Source of the DNA: Pontiellaceae bacterium B12227
GTDB lineage: Bacteria > Verrucomicrobiota > Kiritimatiellia > Kiritimatiellales > Pontiellaceae
Direction of reading: 5' to 3'
Assembly (NCBI GenBank): GCA_029432775.1
Contig: JAROAZ010000020.1
Coordinates: 52,542-116,541 of the forward strand
DNA: 64,000 bases
The translations under genes and the position numbers were made by a program. The notes beneath the pieces are model-generated. The model did no database searches, was not told the DNA's origin, and saw only the letters and a program-made list of their open reading frames with translations. Of the stretch, positions 8,608 through 17,974 are shown one piece after another; position 1 is the first letter of the stretch, and each line of letters opens with the position of its first letter.

Positions 8608-11600
8608 ATGACTGTTAAACGATTTGTTTTCCTGACGCTAAGTATGCTGCCGCTGTATGCCTCCCGGGGCGCACTGGTTCAGAACGGCGACATGTCCCTC
8701 AATGCCTATGCAACCGGCGGCAATAACGCAACCTTTGCGGATCTCGATCAGGGCTGGGCGGTTAAATCGCAGGCAGCGATCGATTTTGATACCAACCCCG
8801 GTAAAATCACATGGGACGGCCCCACAGAAACCCTGCTCGAAGATGGCCTGGCCCAGATTAATTCCGTAACTTCGGAAACCGGCAATACGTTGGTCTTTGC
8901 ATTCGACTGGACCGCGGCCCCGGGTTCCACCACGCCGGACCTTGAATATCAGGTCGTCGGTTGGAAGGTCACCGGAACCCCGGTCGCGACCGATAAGTTT
9001 TTCAATAATATTAATGGCGACACCAAAATTGTCTCCGGCCTCGATGGGAATGCTGATGCGATTGACCTGTTGAGCGGCATCAACGGCGGTTCCGGCAACT
9101 CTGCCCCGAGCACGGGCCTCTTCAACGGTACCGCCGGCTCAGCCGAAACAGCATCGATCACGATTGAGCTCAGCAGCTATCCCCTCGGCTTCAATGATAT
9201 CAGCGACTATGACTATATCGGCATCCGTTTCCACATTGCCGGCGATAATGCCGACCTGTCTGCAATCGGCAGCACGCTCGACAATGTTTCGCTGACCACC
9301 TCAACCGTCACACCGACCGAACCGATCGTCAGCCACGACACCGGCTATACGATCACCAAGGTCCGGACCTTGCAGGCGGGTGCTGAAGAATTCATTGTGG
9401 GCAGTTCCTACGAAGGCACCGTCCTCGCCCTCGATTATGACGGCACCGCCCTGTGGACCAACACGCTCTCCGGATACGTTAACCACGACCTCTGGACCGG
9501 CGATCTCACCGGCGACGGCACCAACGAAATCCTGACCGCCAACGCAGACGGAACCGTTTACTGTATCGACGGAACCACCGGGGCGGATCTCTGGCAGTTT
9601 AAAACCAACAGCGCCCCCATGTTTGCCGTCTGTACCGTCAGCGCCCCCAACGGTACGCCCTATGTGGTGTGCGGCGGCTATGACCTGAGCATCTACTATC
9701 TGAATGCAGCCGGTACGCCCGTCAAAACCATCCACTCCTCCACCTACTCGGCGGCCGATGCCTGGGCCGGTGAACCCGACGGTCTCCATATGGTCAATTT
9801 CCTGCGCCCCGTAAACGTCGGCGGCACAGAATGCCTGGTTGTGAAGGGCGAAAACAACAGTCAGCAGAGCACCGGCAATACATACCTGTTCGATGTGTTT
9901 GCGGATATACCGTTCAGGACCAATCTTAACACCGGCATTAAAGGCGCCGGCGATCTGCGCGTATGCACTCCGCCCGGCGGCGGAAACGATCAGATTATCG
10001 TGGGCGACTCGGGCGGTCGGGAGAATGATTTTATTCTATATGATCCGACGGCCGACACGGAAGCCTACGTGGATATCTCCACCAATTTCAATCTGGGCTT
10101 CGGCTACCGCGTAGTGCAGAACGAAATCATTCCCGACGGCGGAAGCTATCAATATCTGTCGCTCATCGGATCCGACCTGATTCTAACACCGACCAACCTC
10201 GATGTTTTCAGTGCCGAACGACTGGAAACCACCTATTCCTACAACGATATGTGGAAGGATAGCGCCGACCGGATTTTATTGGCCAGTGCCCAGAGCGGCG
10301 GCAGCTGCATCCACATAATCGACACGGCCAACAACGGCTGGAAAGCCGCCTACTCAGCTCTGAATCCGCCCGGCAAAATTGCACAGATTCTCGCCAACAC
10401 TGCCGCAGCTCGCACCAACCTGAATACCGGCTTCACCAAACCGGCCTGGGAACGCGCTCCCCTGCCCGTCTATCTGATGACCGAAGGAACCACCGGAGTT
10501 GAATCGCTGATGCAATCCATCACGAACTCCTACAGCAGCCCGGTATTCCTGAACAGCGAGCATACCGGCCATGCCCACGATCCGGTCGACTGGGACCGCG
10601 ATACCGTGCTGGCCGCCAACCCGGTCTATCGCGACAAACGCGACAGCCGCAGAACCTACGACTGGACCTACGGCGATGTGACCAACTTTTATTTCCCGCT
10701 TTACGTCGGACACCCCGGCGTCTCCTACTGGGGCGGACACGGCAACGATCCGTATATGTTCAGCAAGCAGGTGACCAAAGATATCATCTCCAATGCCGGC
10801 AGCAAAAAGACCGTGCTGGTGTATCCGGAAATAGGAGACACCTCCACCAACCTGAACTTCCTTACCGACGATCTGCTCTATCCCCTCGCTGCGCACTCAG
10901 AAGCAACCGGCGGCAATGCCTATCTCTACATCCGGTCGAAGCAGCACTTCTGGTCGTCGGACATCTATCACTCCGGCTGGTCCCGGCTGGTGGCCGGTGA
11001 TTATGCGGACACCTTTGTGGCCGCGCTCGAAGAGACCAACAGCAAGACCATGGAGTTGAGCATGGCCGCGCGTCTGGGCCTGTGGGCCGGCGGCTCCATC
11101 AATCAATGGGGTGCGCGCTGTGCACGCGACAACCCCAGCCTCAATCGGCTGCGCGAATTTTCGCACCAGGAACTGCCCAACCACTTCCTGCGCCAGATGG
11201 TTTACAACATTTCCAGCGGCGCGCAGTTCATCAATAACTTTTCAGTCGATCAAACCTACATGAGCATGTTCTGGGAACTGATTGCCAAAGGTGCCATCTA
11301 TGTGCCCAAACGCGAAGAGCTCGTCAGCATCTCCCCGGTGCACCTCAGTATCGCGGATCCGGATGAACATTATATCGAGGAAGGCGGCGCGGTGAAGTGG
11401 CTCATCAAATATGATGAAGCCTTTGAAGAAGCCAACCCGTTTGTCTTCAGCCGCATGAACGGCAGCTGGCCGATGGCCCCGACAACAGAATGGGACTTCT
11501 CCCGCTATGCCGCCGGCACCAAAGACCGCGGCCTCCACTATCTGCCGAATTATAAAAACGGCATGGTCATGCTCACCCCGCCGCAGAACGGCGTTTATGC

Positions 11601-13089
11601 CGACCCCGGCGCGGCGCGCGGTGCGCTGACCGATCACATGCATCCGATGTATGAAAGCATCATGCAGGAATTCATCACCGACGGCCGCAACTATATTTCC
11701 TCCGACGGCACCACCACCTATTCCGCCGACACATACCACACGACCATATCCAATGCGATTGCCGGCGCGGCCAGCCTGCTGCCGCTCACCGTCGAAGGCG
11801 AAGCGGCCTGGGTCTGCGCACAGACCGATCCGAATCATCTGCGCCTGACCCTGGTGGATGGCGGATACCTCAACCCGAAAGGTTCAACCGTAACCGTTTC
11901 TTTCCAGACAGCCACTCCTGTTGCCATGACCGACCTGCTCACCGGCGAAACCTTCGACCTGAGCGATCCTTCATCGGTCAGCGTGGAAATTCCGCTCGGC
12001 CTCTTCCGTTTTATCGACATTGAACTGGCCGCGGGCCCATCCGCCCCGGAAACGGTTGTGCAGTGGGGCGAGCCCGGCGGCGACAGCACCATCGTCACAA
12101 ACCATCAGGACTTTTCGAACCTGTACAACACCTACACCGTTGGAAATATCGCCAGCCCGGCCGTCGGCCCGGCCTACTATGCCGACAGCGCAGGCCGCTC
12201 GCCCGAGTTCAATCACGCGGCCCATAACGCCTTCAATGTCAAGCGCATCAGCGACGGCGGCACGGGAGCAGACTACATTACATCAGCGAAGAATGAGACC
12301 AACTATTCAGCCATGGTGGTGTGGGAAAACTTCCTTTCTTCCAACGACGAACTGGACCGTCTGGAAATTGAAACGCGGGTCAACAATTCCGCCAACACCC
12401 CCTCGCAATTCCGCTGGCTGATTCAAAAAAACGACAGTGCATGGTATGCCAGCGCGCAGACGGACACGTCCGGCAACTATGCCTCATATACCACTTCGGA
12501 CCCGGCTGCTCTCACCTGGTATGACTTCACCCCGTTCAGCGGAGGAACAGCCGTTGTGGGTTCGGAAGCCGCCATCGACATGGCGGACATCACTGCCGTC
12601 GGCTACTACGCCACGTTCCAGCAGACCACGACCAATGTTAAATACCGCGCCAGTGAAACACGTTACTTCAAAGCGGTGGCCGGATCCGGCGCTCCGGTGC
12701 CTTCGACCGGGTGGGATGATTTCATCACCACGTACGGACTCGGCGGCAGCACCACCAACGATACGGATGGCGACGGTCAAACGGATTTCTATGAATATGG
12801 ACTCGGCGGAAATCCGACCAACCCGGGTATCGTAGGGGCCGCGCCCTATATGTCCTATGGCCCGGACGGTACCGTCAGCTACTACAACTGGCAGGTAAAC
12901 CAAACCAATCCGGGCATTACCTACGTGGCCGAGTGGACCGACAACCTGACTTCCAATGTCTGGAACTCCGCATGGGATGCCGTGTCGGGGTCATCGACAA
13001 CCAACACCGCCTATGACGAGATTGAACAGCAGATCAACGGAAGCACCAACGACCACCTGTTCTTCCGACTGCAATTAACGCAACCATAA
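8608..13089 (+). CDS. Large secreted propeller enzyme, lambda-carrageenase-like (GH150), paralogue 1
   Basis: About 1493 residues. Signal peptide MTVKRFVFLTLSMLPLYAS; an N-terminal beta-rich domain to about 240; a PQQ/FG-GAP-like propeller opening SHDTGYTITKVRTLQ with GDLTGDGTNEILTANADGT; then a presumed catalytic region holding YWGGHGNDPY, KTMELSMAARLGLW, WGARCARDNPS, LPNHFLRQMVYN and WELIAKGAIYVPKREE. A VQWG module follows at about 1149-1359, then DTDGDGQTDFYEYGLGGNP and a beta-rich tail. The architecture, and the size of the minimal paralogue at 21665, match lambda-carrageenase as I recall it; this is recognition, not a search. The ATG at 8608 is chosen over 8533 because the signal peptide starts there behind AGAGG. 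Confidence 0.65.
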   Translation: MTVKRFVFLTLSMLPLYASRGALVQNGDMSLNAYATGGNNATFADLDQGWAVKSQAAIDFDTNPGKITWDGPTETLLEDGLAQINSVTSETGNTLVFAFDWTAAPGSTTPDLEYQVVGWKVTGTPVATDKFFNNINGDTKIVSGLDGNADAIDLLSGINGGSGNSAPSTGLFNGTAGSAETASITIELSSYPLGFNDISDYDYIGIRFHIAGDNADLSAIGSTLDNVSLTTSTVTPTEPIVSHDTGYTITKVRTLQAGAEEFIVGSSYEGTVLALDYDGTALWTNTLSGYVNHDLWTGDLTGDGTNEILTANADGTVYCIDGTTGADLWQFKTNSAPMFAVCTVSAPNGTPYVVCGGYDLSIYYLNAAGTPVKTIHSSTYSAADAWAGEPDGLHMVNFLRPVNVGGTECLVVKGENNSQQSTGNTYLFDVFADIPFRTNLNTGIKGAGDLRVCTPPGGGNDQIIVGDSGGRENDFILYDPTADTEAYVDISTNFNLGFGYRVVQNEIIPDGGSYQYLSLIGSDLILTPTNLDVFSAERLETTYSYNDMWKDSADRILLASAQSGGSCIHIIDTANNGWKAAYSALNPPGKIAQILANTAAARTNLNTGFTKPAWERAPLPVYLMTEGTTGVESLMQSITNSYSSPVFLNSEHTGHAHDPVDWDRDTVLAANPVYRDKRDSRRTYDWTYGDVTNFYFPLYVGHPGVSYWGGHGNDPYMFSKQVTKDIISNAGSKKTVLVYPEIGDTSTNLNFLTDDLLYPLAAHSEATGGNAYLYIRSKQHFWSSDIYHSGWSRLVAGDYADTFVAALEETNSKTMELSMAARLGLWAGGSINQWGARCARDNPSLNRLREFSHQELPNHFLRQMVYNISSGAQFINNFSVDQTYMSMFWELIAKGAIYVPKREELVSISPVHLSIADPDEHYIEEGGAVKWLIKYDEAFEEANPFVFSRMNGSWPMAPTTEWDFSRYAAGTKDRGLHYLPNYKNGMVMLTPPQNGVYADPGAARGALTDHMHPMYESIMQEFITDGRNYISSDGTTTYSADTYHTTISNAIAGAASLLPLTVEGEAAWVCAQTDPNHLRLTLVDGGYLNPKGSTVTVSFQTATPVAMTDLLTGETFDLSDPSSVSVEIPLGLFRFIDIELAAGPSAPETVVQWGEPGGDSTIVTNHQDFSNLYNTYTVGNIASPAVGPAYYADSAGRSPEFNHAAHNAFNVKRISDGGTGADYITSAKNETNYSAMVVWENFLSSNDELDRLEIETRVNNSANTPSQFRWLIQKNDSAWYASAQTDTSGNYASYTTSDPAALTWYDFTPFSGGTAVVGSEAAIDMADITAVGYYATFQQTTTNVKYRASETRYFKAVAGSGAPVPSTGWDDFITTYGLGGSTTNDTDGDGQTDFYEYGLGGNPTNPGIVGAAPYMSYGPDGTVSYYNWQVNQTNPGITYVAEWTDNLTSNVWNSAWDAVSGSSTTNTAYDEIEQQINGSTNDHLFFRLQLTQP

Positions 13090-13157
13090 CAGCAACGCAT
13101 CCACCCTTGTTTTAAAATGAACAGGCTCGCATTTTGAGTAGATAAAAAAAGGATCAC

Positions 13158-16100
13158 ATGAAACTCCAGACCATACTGATCACACTTGTAATCGGCGGAA
13201 ATGTTTTGGCAGACAACACAATCGTCCAGTGGGGCAACCTCGGCGGTGATACCGGTATAGTCACAGCCAACCAGGCCATGACGAAAGACGGCAGCTGGAC
13301 CTCCTATACCTCCGGCAACATCGCCAGCCCATCCCAGGGGGCCGATTATTATCCCGCCAATACAGGCCGATCCGCTCCATTCAATAACGCCAGCAATAAC
13401 GGCTATGGAACCCGTACTATTGCAGATAATACTTCGGGCGATTCGATTCAGTTCGGGAAAAACAGTGACTACACGGCCATGGTGGTATGGGAAGACTTCC
13501 TCACCGCAGACTCTACGCTCAGCGGGTTGACCGTTGAAATGAAAACATTCGGGACGCCCGACAGTGTGGCTTTCCGGTGGCTCATCCAGAAGTCGGATCT
13601 GAGTTGGTACTGCAGTGCGCCTACGACGGTTTCAAGCGCCTACCAAACCTTCTCTTCAGCAACCCCGGAAAACTTAGCCTGGTACGACTTCACTCCACGC
13701 AGCACCGTCGGCCCGGCCGCCTCGATTACGATGGAAGACATCACCTCGGTCGGTTATTTCTTTGACTCTCAATACACGAGCGGCAGCCAGACCGGTGCGG
13801 AGGTCCGCTATTTCCAGGCCACCGCCAACAGCAGCACCAACACGCCGCCTCCATCTCCCCAACCGCTGACCAGTCACGAAACCGGGTACACCATTCAAAA
13901 GGTGCGCACGGCGCAGGGCCCATCGCACACGCTGATCATTGCCAGTTCATACGAGGGTTCTCTTCTCGGACTTCAATTCGACGGCACCGCTCTGTGGACC
14001 AACGAGCTTTCCGGCTACATGGTTCACGATATCTGGTGCGACGACCTGACCGGCGACGGCTCCGACGAAATCCTGATCGCCAACGCCGACGGGCTCCTGT
14101 ACTGCGTCGACGCAGCAACCGGCTCCAATGTCTGGAACTTTGTGCCGAATGCCGGCGGACATCTGACGCCCATGTACGCTGTCTGCACGGTTCACTCCAA
14201 CGGCACGCCTTATGTTGTGTGCGGTGCATTCGACAAATACATTCACTATCTCGATGCCTCCGGAGCGCCGGTTAAATCAATTGATTCGCATACCTATTCC
14301 ATCGCCAACACCTGGGGCGATACCGCACCGCCGGACAAATATCACAATGCCAACTTCCTGCGTCCTTTCATGAACAACGGAGTGGAAAAACTGGCGGTTC
14401 TCGGCAGCATGAGCCACATGCAGGATAACGGTGTGTTTTATCTGTTTGATCCGCTGGCCGACCTGCCCTACCTGACCCGTGATGTGCAGGGCCCGAAAGT
14501 TTCCGGCGACCTGCGCGCCATCGATCCGGATGGCGACGGCAATGACGAACTCATGATCGGTTCCTCCGCTCTCAACGGCGACTCGATTGTCAAATTTGAC
14601 CCGGTCACCGGCGACATGAATGAATGGGAGCTGACTGGCGATAAAGGTGCCGCCGGATATCGGGTCACACAGGCCGAAACCTATGTGGATGGAACCGGCT
14701 ATAACTATTTCATTCTGTGCGGTGCCACGCTGCTGATCGGAACGCCCAGCGGCGACAGCAACGTGGTCAGCTCGGCTCAGAACTATCACTGCAGCTATGC
14801 CTTCAACGATATGTGGAAAGATCCAGCCTCTGGAAAATTTATCCTGGCCAGTGCACAGAGCGGCGGCAGCTGCATCCACATCATCGACACCACCCATACC
14901 GACTGGCTTACAGACTTCGAGCAACTGGCACCGCCCGGAAAAATTGCCGACATCATTGCCAACACCGCTCAGGTCCATACTGACCTCGCCGGTTTCACCA
15001 AACCGGCATGGGAACGCGACCCGCTTGAGGTGGTGCTGACACAAGGCGATCCTTCACACCCGGTTGCACAGTCCATCATGAACGATCCCGACCTTCACAC
15101 GCCGTTATTCCTCGATTACAGCTGGAGCAGTAACGCGCAGGACCCGCTGGACTGGGACCGCGACACCGTACTTTCCAACAATCCCACTTACCGCGACAAA
15201 CGCGATACGCGCAGAATTCCCAGCGGCGAAACGGACTATGTCTGGACCCAGGCGGAGGTCATTGCCGAAGTCATTAAAGACAAGAACAGCGGTGGCAACG
15301 GCCTGGCCATGTGGGGCGGCCACGGGAACGACCCTTACTACTACAGCATGGATACACTCAAAGCGATTGTCGATCTTCAGAACGGTGATAAAACGGTATT
15401 GATCTGGCCGGAGATGAACGGCTCGTCGGATGCCTTTAAACTGGTGATGGAAGACCGCTTTTATCCCTTCGCTGAATATGCCCGCACCAACAACGCCAAC
15501 ATCTTCGTGCGCAACAAAAATGTTTTCTGGCAGGGTGCCGTCTACCTGCCCGCATGGGAGCGTATGCGCAACGGCGAATATGCCGATGTCTTCACTTCCG
15601 GGCTCGAAGAAACCACCGACAAGACCATGGAGCTGAGCATCGTCGGCCGGCAGGGCCTGTGGGCCAGCGGCGCACTGGATTCCTGGGGCATGCGCTGTTC
15701 GCGCGACAATCCCAGTTTCGACCGTGCGCGGCAGCATTCCTACCAGCGTCTTCCGAATCACTTCCTGCGCAACATGGTCTACAACCTGGCCGGCGGCGCC
15801 ACCTTCCTCAACGTCACCTATGTGGATCAGGACTATATGAGTCTGGCATGGGAGCTCGTCGCGAAAGGTGCGCTCTTTGTTCCGAAGCGTGAAGAAGTGG
15901 TCAGTTTCTCGCCGGTGCATCTCAGCATGCACGATCCGGATGAACACTATCTGGACGATGGCGAGAACAACAAATGGACCACGTTCTACGATCAATCGTT
16001 TGAACAGAATAATCCGTTTGTCTTCAGCCGCATGAACGGCTCCTGGCCGGCCGCGCCGAATACCGAGTGGGACTTCTCGCGCTATGCCGCCGATGTAAAG

Positions 16101-17006
16101 GATCGGCGCCAGAACTTTATCCCGCCCTATGCCAACGGCACCGTACTGGTCACCCCGCCGCAGGAAGGGATCTTCGCCAACACCAATGCGGCCCGCGGGG
16201 CCATGTGCGATAAGCTGCATCCGCTTTACAAAAACATTATGAAGGAATTCCATACGGATGGACGGCACTACTATTCGCCGGACAGTAATACCGTCTATGC
16301 CGCCGACACCTACTACACGACGGTGGCCAATGCCATCAGCAACAGCGCGGCTCAGCTTCCGGTCACCGTTTCCGGCGATGTCGCCTGGGTGGTTGCCCAG
16401 ACCTCCCCCACGCATCTGCGCCTGACGCTGGTCGACAGCGGCTATCTGAATCCAAAAGCCAGAACGGCTCAGGTTAGCTTCAACACTGTCTCTCCGGTAG
16501 CCATCACCGACATACTCGACGGAACCGTTTTTCCAACGACTGGAAACTCGGCCTCGATTGACGTCCCGCTCGGCCTCTGGCGCTTCATCGATATTGAACT
16601 CTCAGAGCCGTTCTTCCCTGGCAACGGCTGGGGCGAACATGCCAGTCGGAAAGGGCTCACCGGGCAATCCGGCGCGGATTTCGACAACGATGGAGACTCC
16701 GATCTTTTTGAATATGCCCTTGGCGGCGATGCAACCAATGCATCCGTTAAAGCCGTTGAGCCGGTTTTTTCATACCACACCAACAACACCGTCAGCTATT
16801 CCAATCTGAAAGTGGCACATACCAACCCCGGCATCTCCTACGCGGCCGAGTGGGCGGAAGATCTTGTTGCCGGAACCTGGAGTAACGAATGGGATTCCGT
16901 TGTCACCGGCCCCGCCGCACTGCCCGGGATGAACCACATCGAACACCAGCTCGCTGGCACCACCAACGACCATCTCTTTTTCCGCCTGCGGATTTCGCAG
17001 CCATAA
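13158..17006 (+). CDS. Secreted propeller enzyme, lambda-carrageenase-like (GH150), paralogue 2
   Basis: 1282 residues. Signal peptide MKLQTILITLVIGGNVLA, then a VQWG module at about 21-228 (TIVQWGNLGGDTGI to VRYFQATA), the propeller (SHETGYTIQKVRTAQ, DDLTGDGSDEILIANADG), and the same putative catalytic blocks as its neighbours: MWGGHGNDPYY, TMELSIVGRQGLW, WGMRCSRDNPSFDRARQ, LPNHFLRNMVYN, WELVAKGALFVPKREE. The tail has DFDNDGDSDLFEYALGGDATN. Compared with the 8608 protein the VQWG module has moved from the C-terminal to the N-terminal side. It starts 69 nt after the preceding stop, behind AAAAAAAGGA, so the two genes probably form an operon. Paralogy is certain; GH150 membership is inferred. 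Confidence 0.65.
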   Translation: MKLQTILITLVIGGNVLADNTIVQWGNLGGDTGIVTANQAMTKDGSWTSYTSGNIASPSQGADYYPANTGRSAPFNNASNNGYGTRTIADNTSGDSIQFGKNSDYTAMVVWEDFLTADSTLSGLTVEMKTFGTPDSVAFRWLIQKSDLSWYCSAPTTVSSAYQTFSSATPENLAWYDFTPRSTVGPAASITMEDITSVGYFFDSQYTSGSQTGAEVRYFQATANSSTNTPPPSPQPLTSHETGYTIQKVRTAQGPSHTLIIASSYEGSLLGLQFDGTALWTNELSGYMVHDIWCDDLTGDGSDEILIANADGLLYCVDAATGSNVWNFVPNAGGHLTPMYAVCTVHSNGTPYVVCGAFDKYIHYLDASGAPVKSIDSHTYSIANTWGDTAPPDKYHNANFLRPFMNNGVEKLAVLGSMSHMQDNGVFYLFDPLADLPYLTRDVQGPKVSGDLRAIDPDGDGNDELMIGSSALNGDSIVKFDPVTGDMNEWELTGDKGAAGYRVTQAETYVDGTGYNYFILCGATLLIGTPSGDSNVVSSAQNYHCSYAFNDMWKDPASGKFILASAQSGGSCIHIIDTTHTDWLTDFEQLAPPGKIADIIANTAQVHTDLAGFTKPAWERDPLEVVLTQGDPSHPVAQSIMNDPDLHTPLFLDYSWSSNAQDPLDWDRDTVLSNNPTYRDKRDTRRIPSGETDYVWTQAEVIAEVIKDKNSGGNGLAMWGGHGNDPYYYSMDTLKAIVDLQNGDKTVLIWPEMNGSSDAFKLVMEDRFYPFAEYARTNNANIFVRNKNVFWQGAVYLPAWERMRNGEYADVFTSGLEETTDKTMELSIVGRQGLWASGALDSWGMRCSRDNPSFDRARQHSYQRLPNHFLRNMVYNLAGGATFLNVTYVDQDYMSLAWELVAKGALFVPKREEVVSFSPVHLSMHDPDEHYLDDGENNKWTTFYDQSFEQNNPFVFSRMNGSWPAAPNTEWDFSRYAADVKDRRQNFIPPYANGTVLVTPPQEGIFANTNAARGAMCDKLHPLYKNIMKEFHTDGRHYYSPDSNTVYAADTYYTTVANAISNSAAQLPVTVSGDVAWVVAQTSPTHLRLTLVDSGYLNPKARTAQVSFNTVSPVAITDILDGTVFPTTGNSASIDVPLGLWRFIDIELSEPFFPGNGWGEHASRKGLTGQSGADFDNDGDSDLFEYALGGDATNASVKAVEPVFSYHTNNTVSYSNLKVAHTNPGISYAAEWAEDLVAGTWSNEWDSVVTGPAALPGMNHIEHQLAGTTNDHLFFRLRISQP

Positions 17007-17062
17007 GATCGCATCGCTTCACCCATCAATCTGCGCTGCATAAAAATAAAAAGGTGAAAATA

Positions 17063-17092
17063 TACACACTTTTCGACGGGATCGTCTGTGTA
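17063..17092 (+). promoter_or_regulatory. Inverted repeat upstream of PEP-CTERM gene 1
   Basis: TACACA and TGTGTA arms flank an inner GACG-GGAT-CGTC hairpin. There is no T-run, so it is not a typical terminator. It lies 64 nt before the ATG at 17156 and could be an operator or an mRNA structure. Confidence 0.3.
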
Positions 17093-17155
17093 CAGAACGA
17101 ACAAAAAGCGCGAATCTTTTAATCCAGTTCCGATCACCCAATAAGGAGAAAAAAG

Positions 17156-17815
17156 ATGAAAAGATCCCTCACCATCGCTGCAGTGCTGTCACTGGCAACT
17201 GCATCGCAGGCCGCTTTGGTTATCGACTTCGGTTCAAATGCAAACCGTCTGAACCTCGGCAATGGAGCGTCACTTACTGTAACCACAAACATCAATACAG
17301 CGACCGCTGATTTTGTCAGCTTCACAGATGGAGAGACGGCTGCTGATTACGGAACCATATCGATCAAGGTTGAGGGTCTCGATAAAGATGGCACACCACA
17401 GGAAATTCAAACCGGAACGACTAACTTCCGGGCAAAGTCAAAACTGACCAACGACCCCGAAGTATATCGGGTATCAATCCTGACGTCCTCATATAAGGTA
17501 TCAGGGATGACAGTAGACGGCCAGGATGTTGCCAATGGATACGCAGTTATCGATCTTGTTTCCGGGGCCAATACAAATACATGGTCTGCTGAAGGGGTCG
17601 GCGTGACAACGGTAGATGTCTCTGCATGGGATGCCACCACGTTTGATTTTATTGTGAACGACTTAAATGATGCCGGTGATGCAGAATCCGCTACAGCCAA
17701 AGCCGGATATCTTAGATCCATCTCCGTCAGCGCCATTCCTGAACCGGCTACTCTGGGTCTGGTGACCGCCTTCGGTGCAGGCGTTCTGTTCATCCGGCGC
17801 AGATTCATGATGTAA
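17156..17815 (+). CDS. PEP-CTERM sorted secreted protein 1
   Basis: 219 residues. Signal peptide MKRSLTIAAVLSLATASQAA, a beta-rich middle without recognised motifs, and a C-terminal PEP-CTERM tripartite signal: IPEPATLGL, a hydrophobic stretch (VTAFGAGVLFI) and RRRFMM. Such proteins are exported, recognised by an exosortase and released to the envelope or an extracellular matrix. AAGGAG lies just before the ATG. It shares its C-terminal signal and its 3' untranslated architecture with the protein at 20661, although the middle regions differ. No exosortase gene is in the window. The function of the mature part is unknown. Confidence 0.85.
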   Translation: MKRSLTIAAVLSLATASQAALVIDFGSNANRLNLGNGASLTVTTNINTATADFVSFTDGETAADYGTISIKVEGLDKDGTPQEIQTGTTNFRAKSKLTNDPEVYRVSILTSSYKVSGMTVDGQDVANGYAVIDLVSGANTNTWSAEGVGVTTVDVSAWDATTFDFIVNDLNDAGDAESATAKAGYLRSISVSAIPEPATLGLVTAFGAGVLFIRRRFMM

Positions 17816-17861
17816 ACTTCAACAGATTTTAAACAGGAGTCTTTGTTGGATTCCTGTGATG

Positions 17862-17902
17862 CGGCGCAAGGTTTCCCTCCTCTTTTCCTTGCGCCGTTTT
17901 TT
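17862..17902 (+). terminator. Rho-independent terminator after PEP-CTERM gene 1
   Basis: Perfect 10-bp stem CGGCGCAAGG with CCTTGCGCCG (17862-17871 and 17887-17896) and a pyrimidine-rich loop ending CTCCTCTTTT, followed by six T. The loop nearly matches that of the terminator at 21523. Confidence 0.92.
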
Positions 17903-17974
17903 ATGGAATCAACCTCCGGGTTAACCTTTTAGCCAGTTGGCCGAGCCTGAATACCGATTTAACCTATACCCACT

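Noticed and set aside
15105..16415. 436-codon antisense frame inside the second carrageenase-like gene
   Set aside because: Opposite to a gene with two strong paralogues; similar long antisense frames occur at 23030-24196 and 24574-25767 and reflect codon bias.
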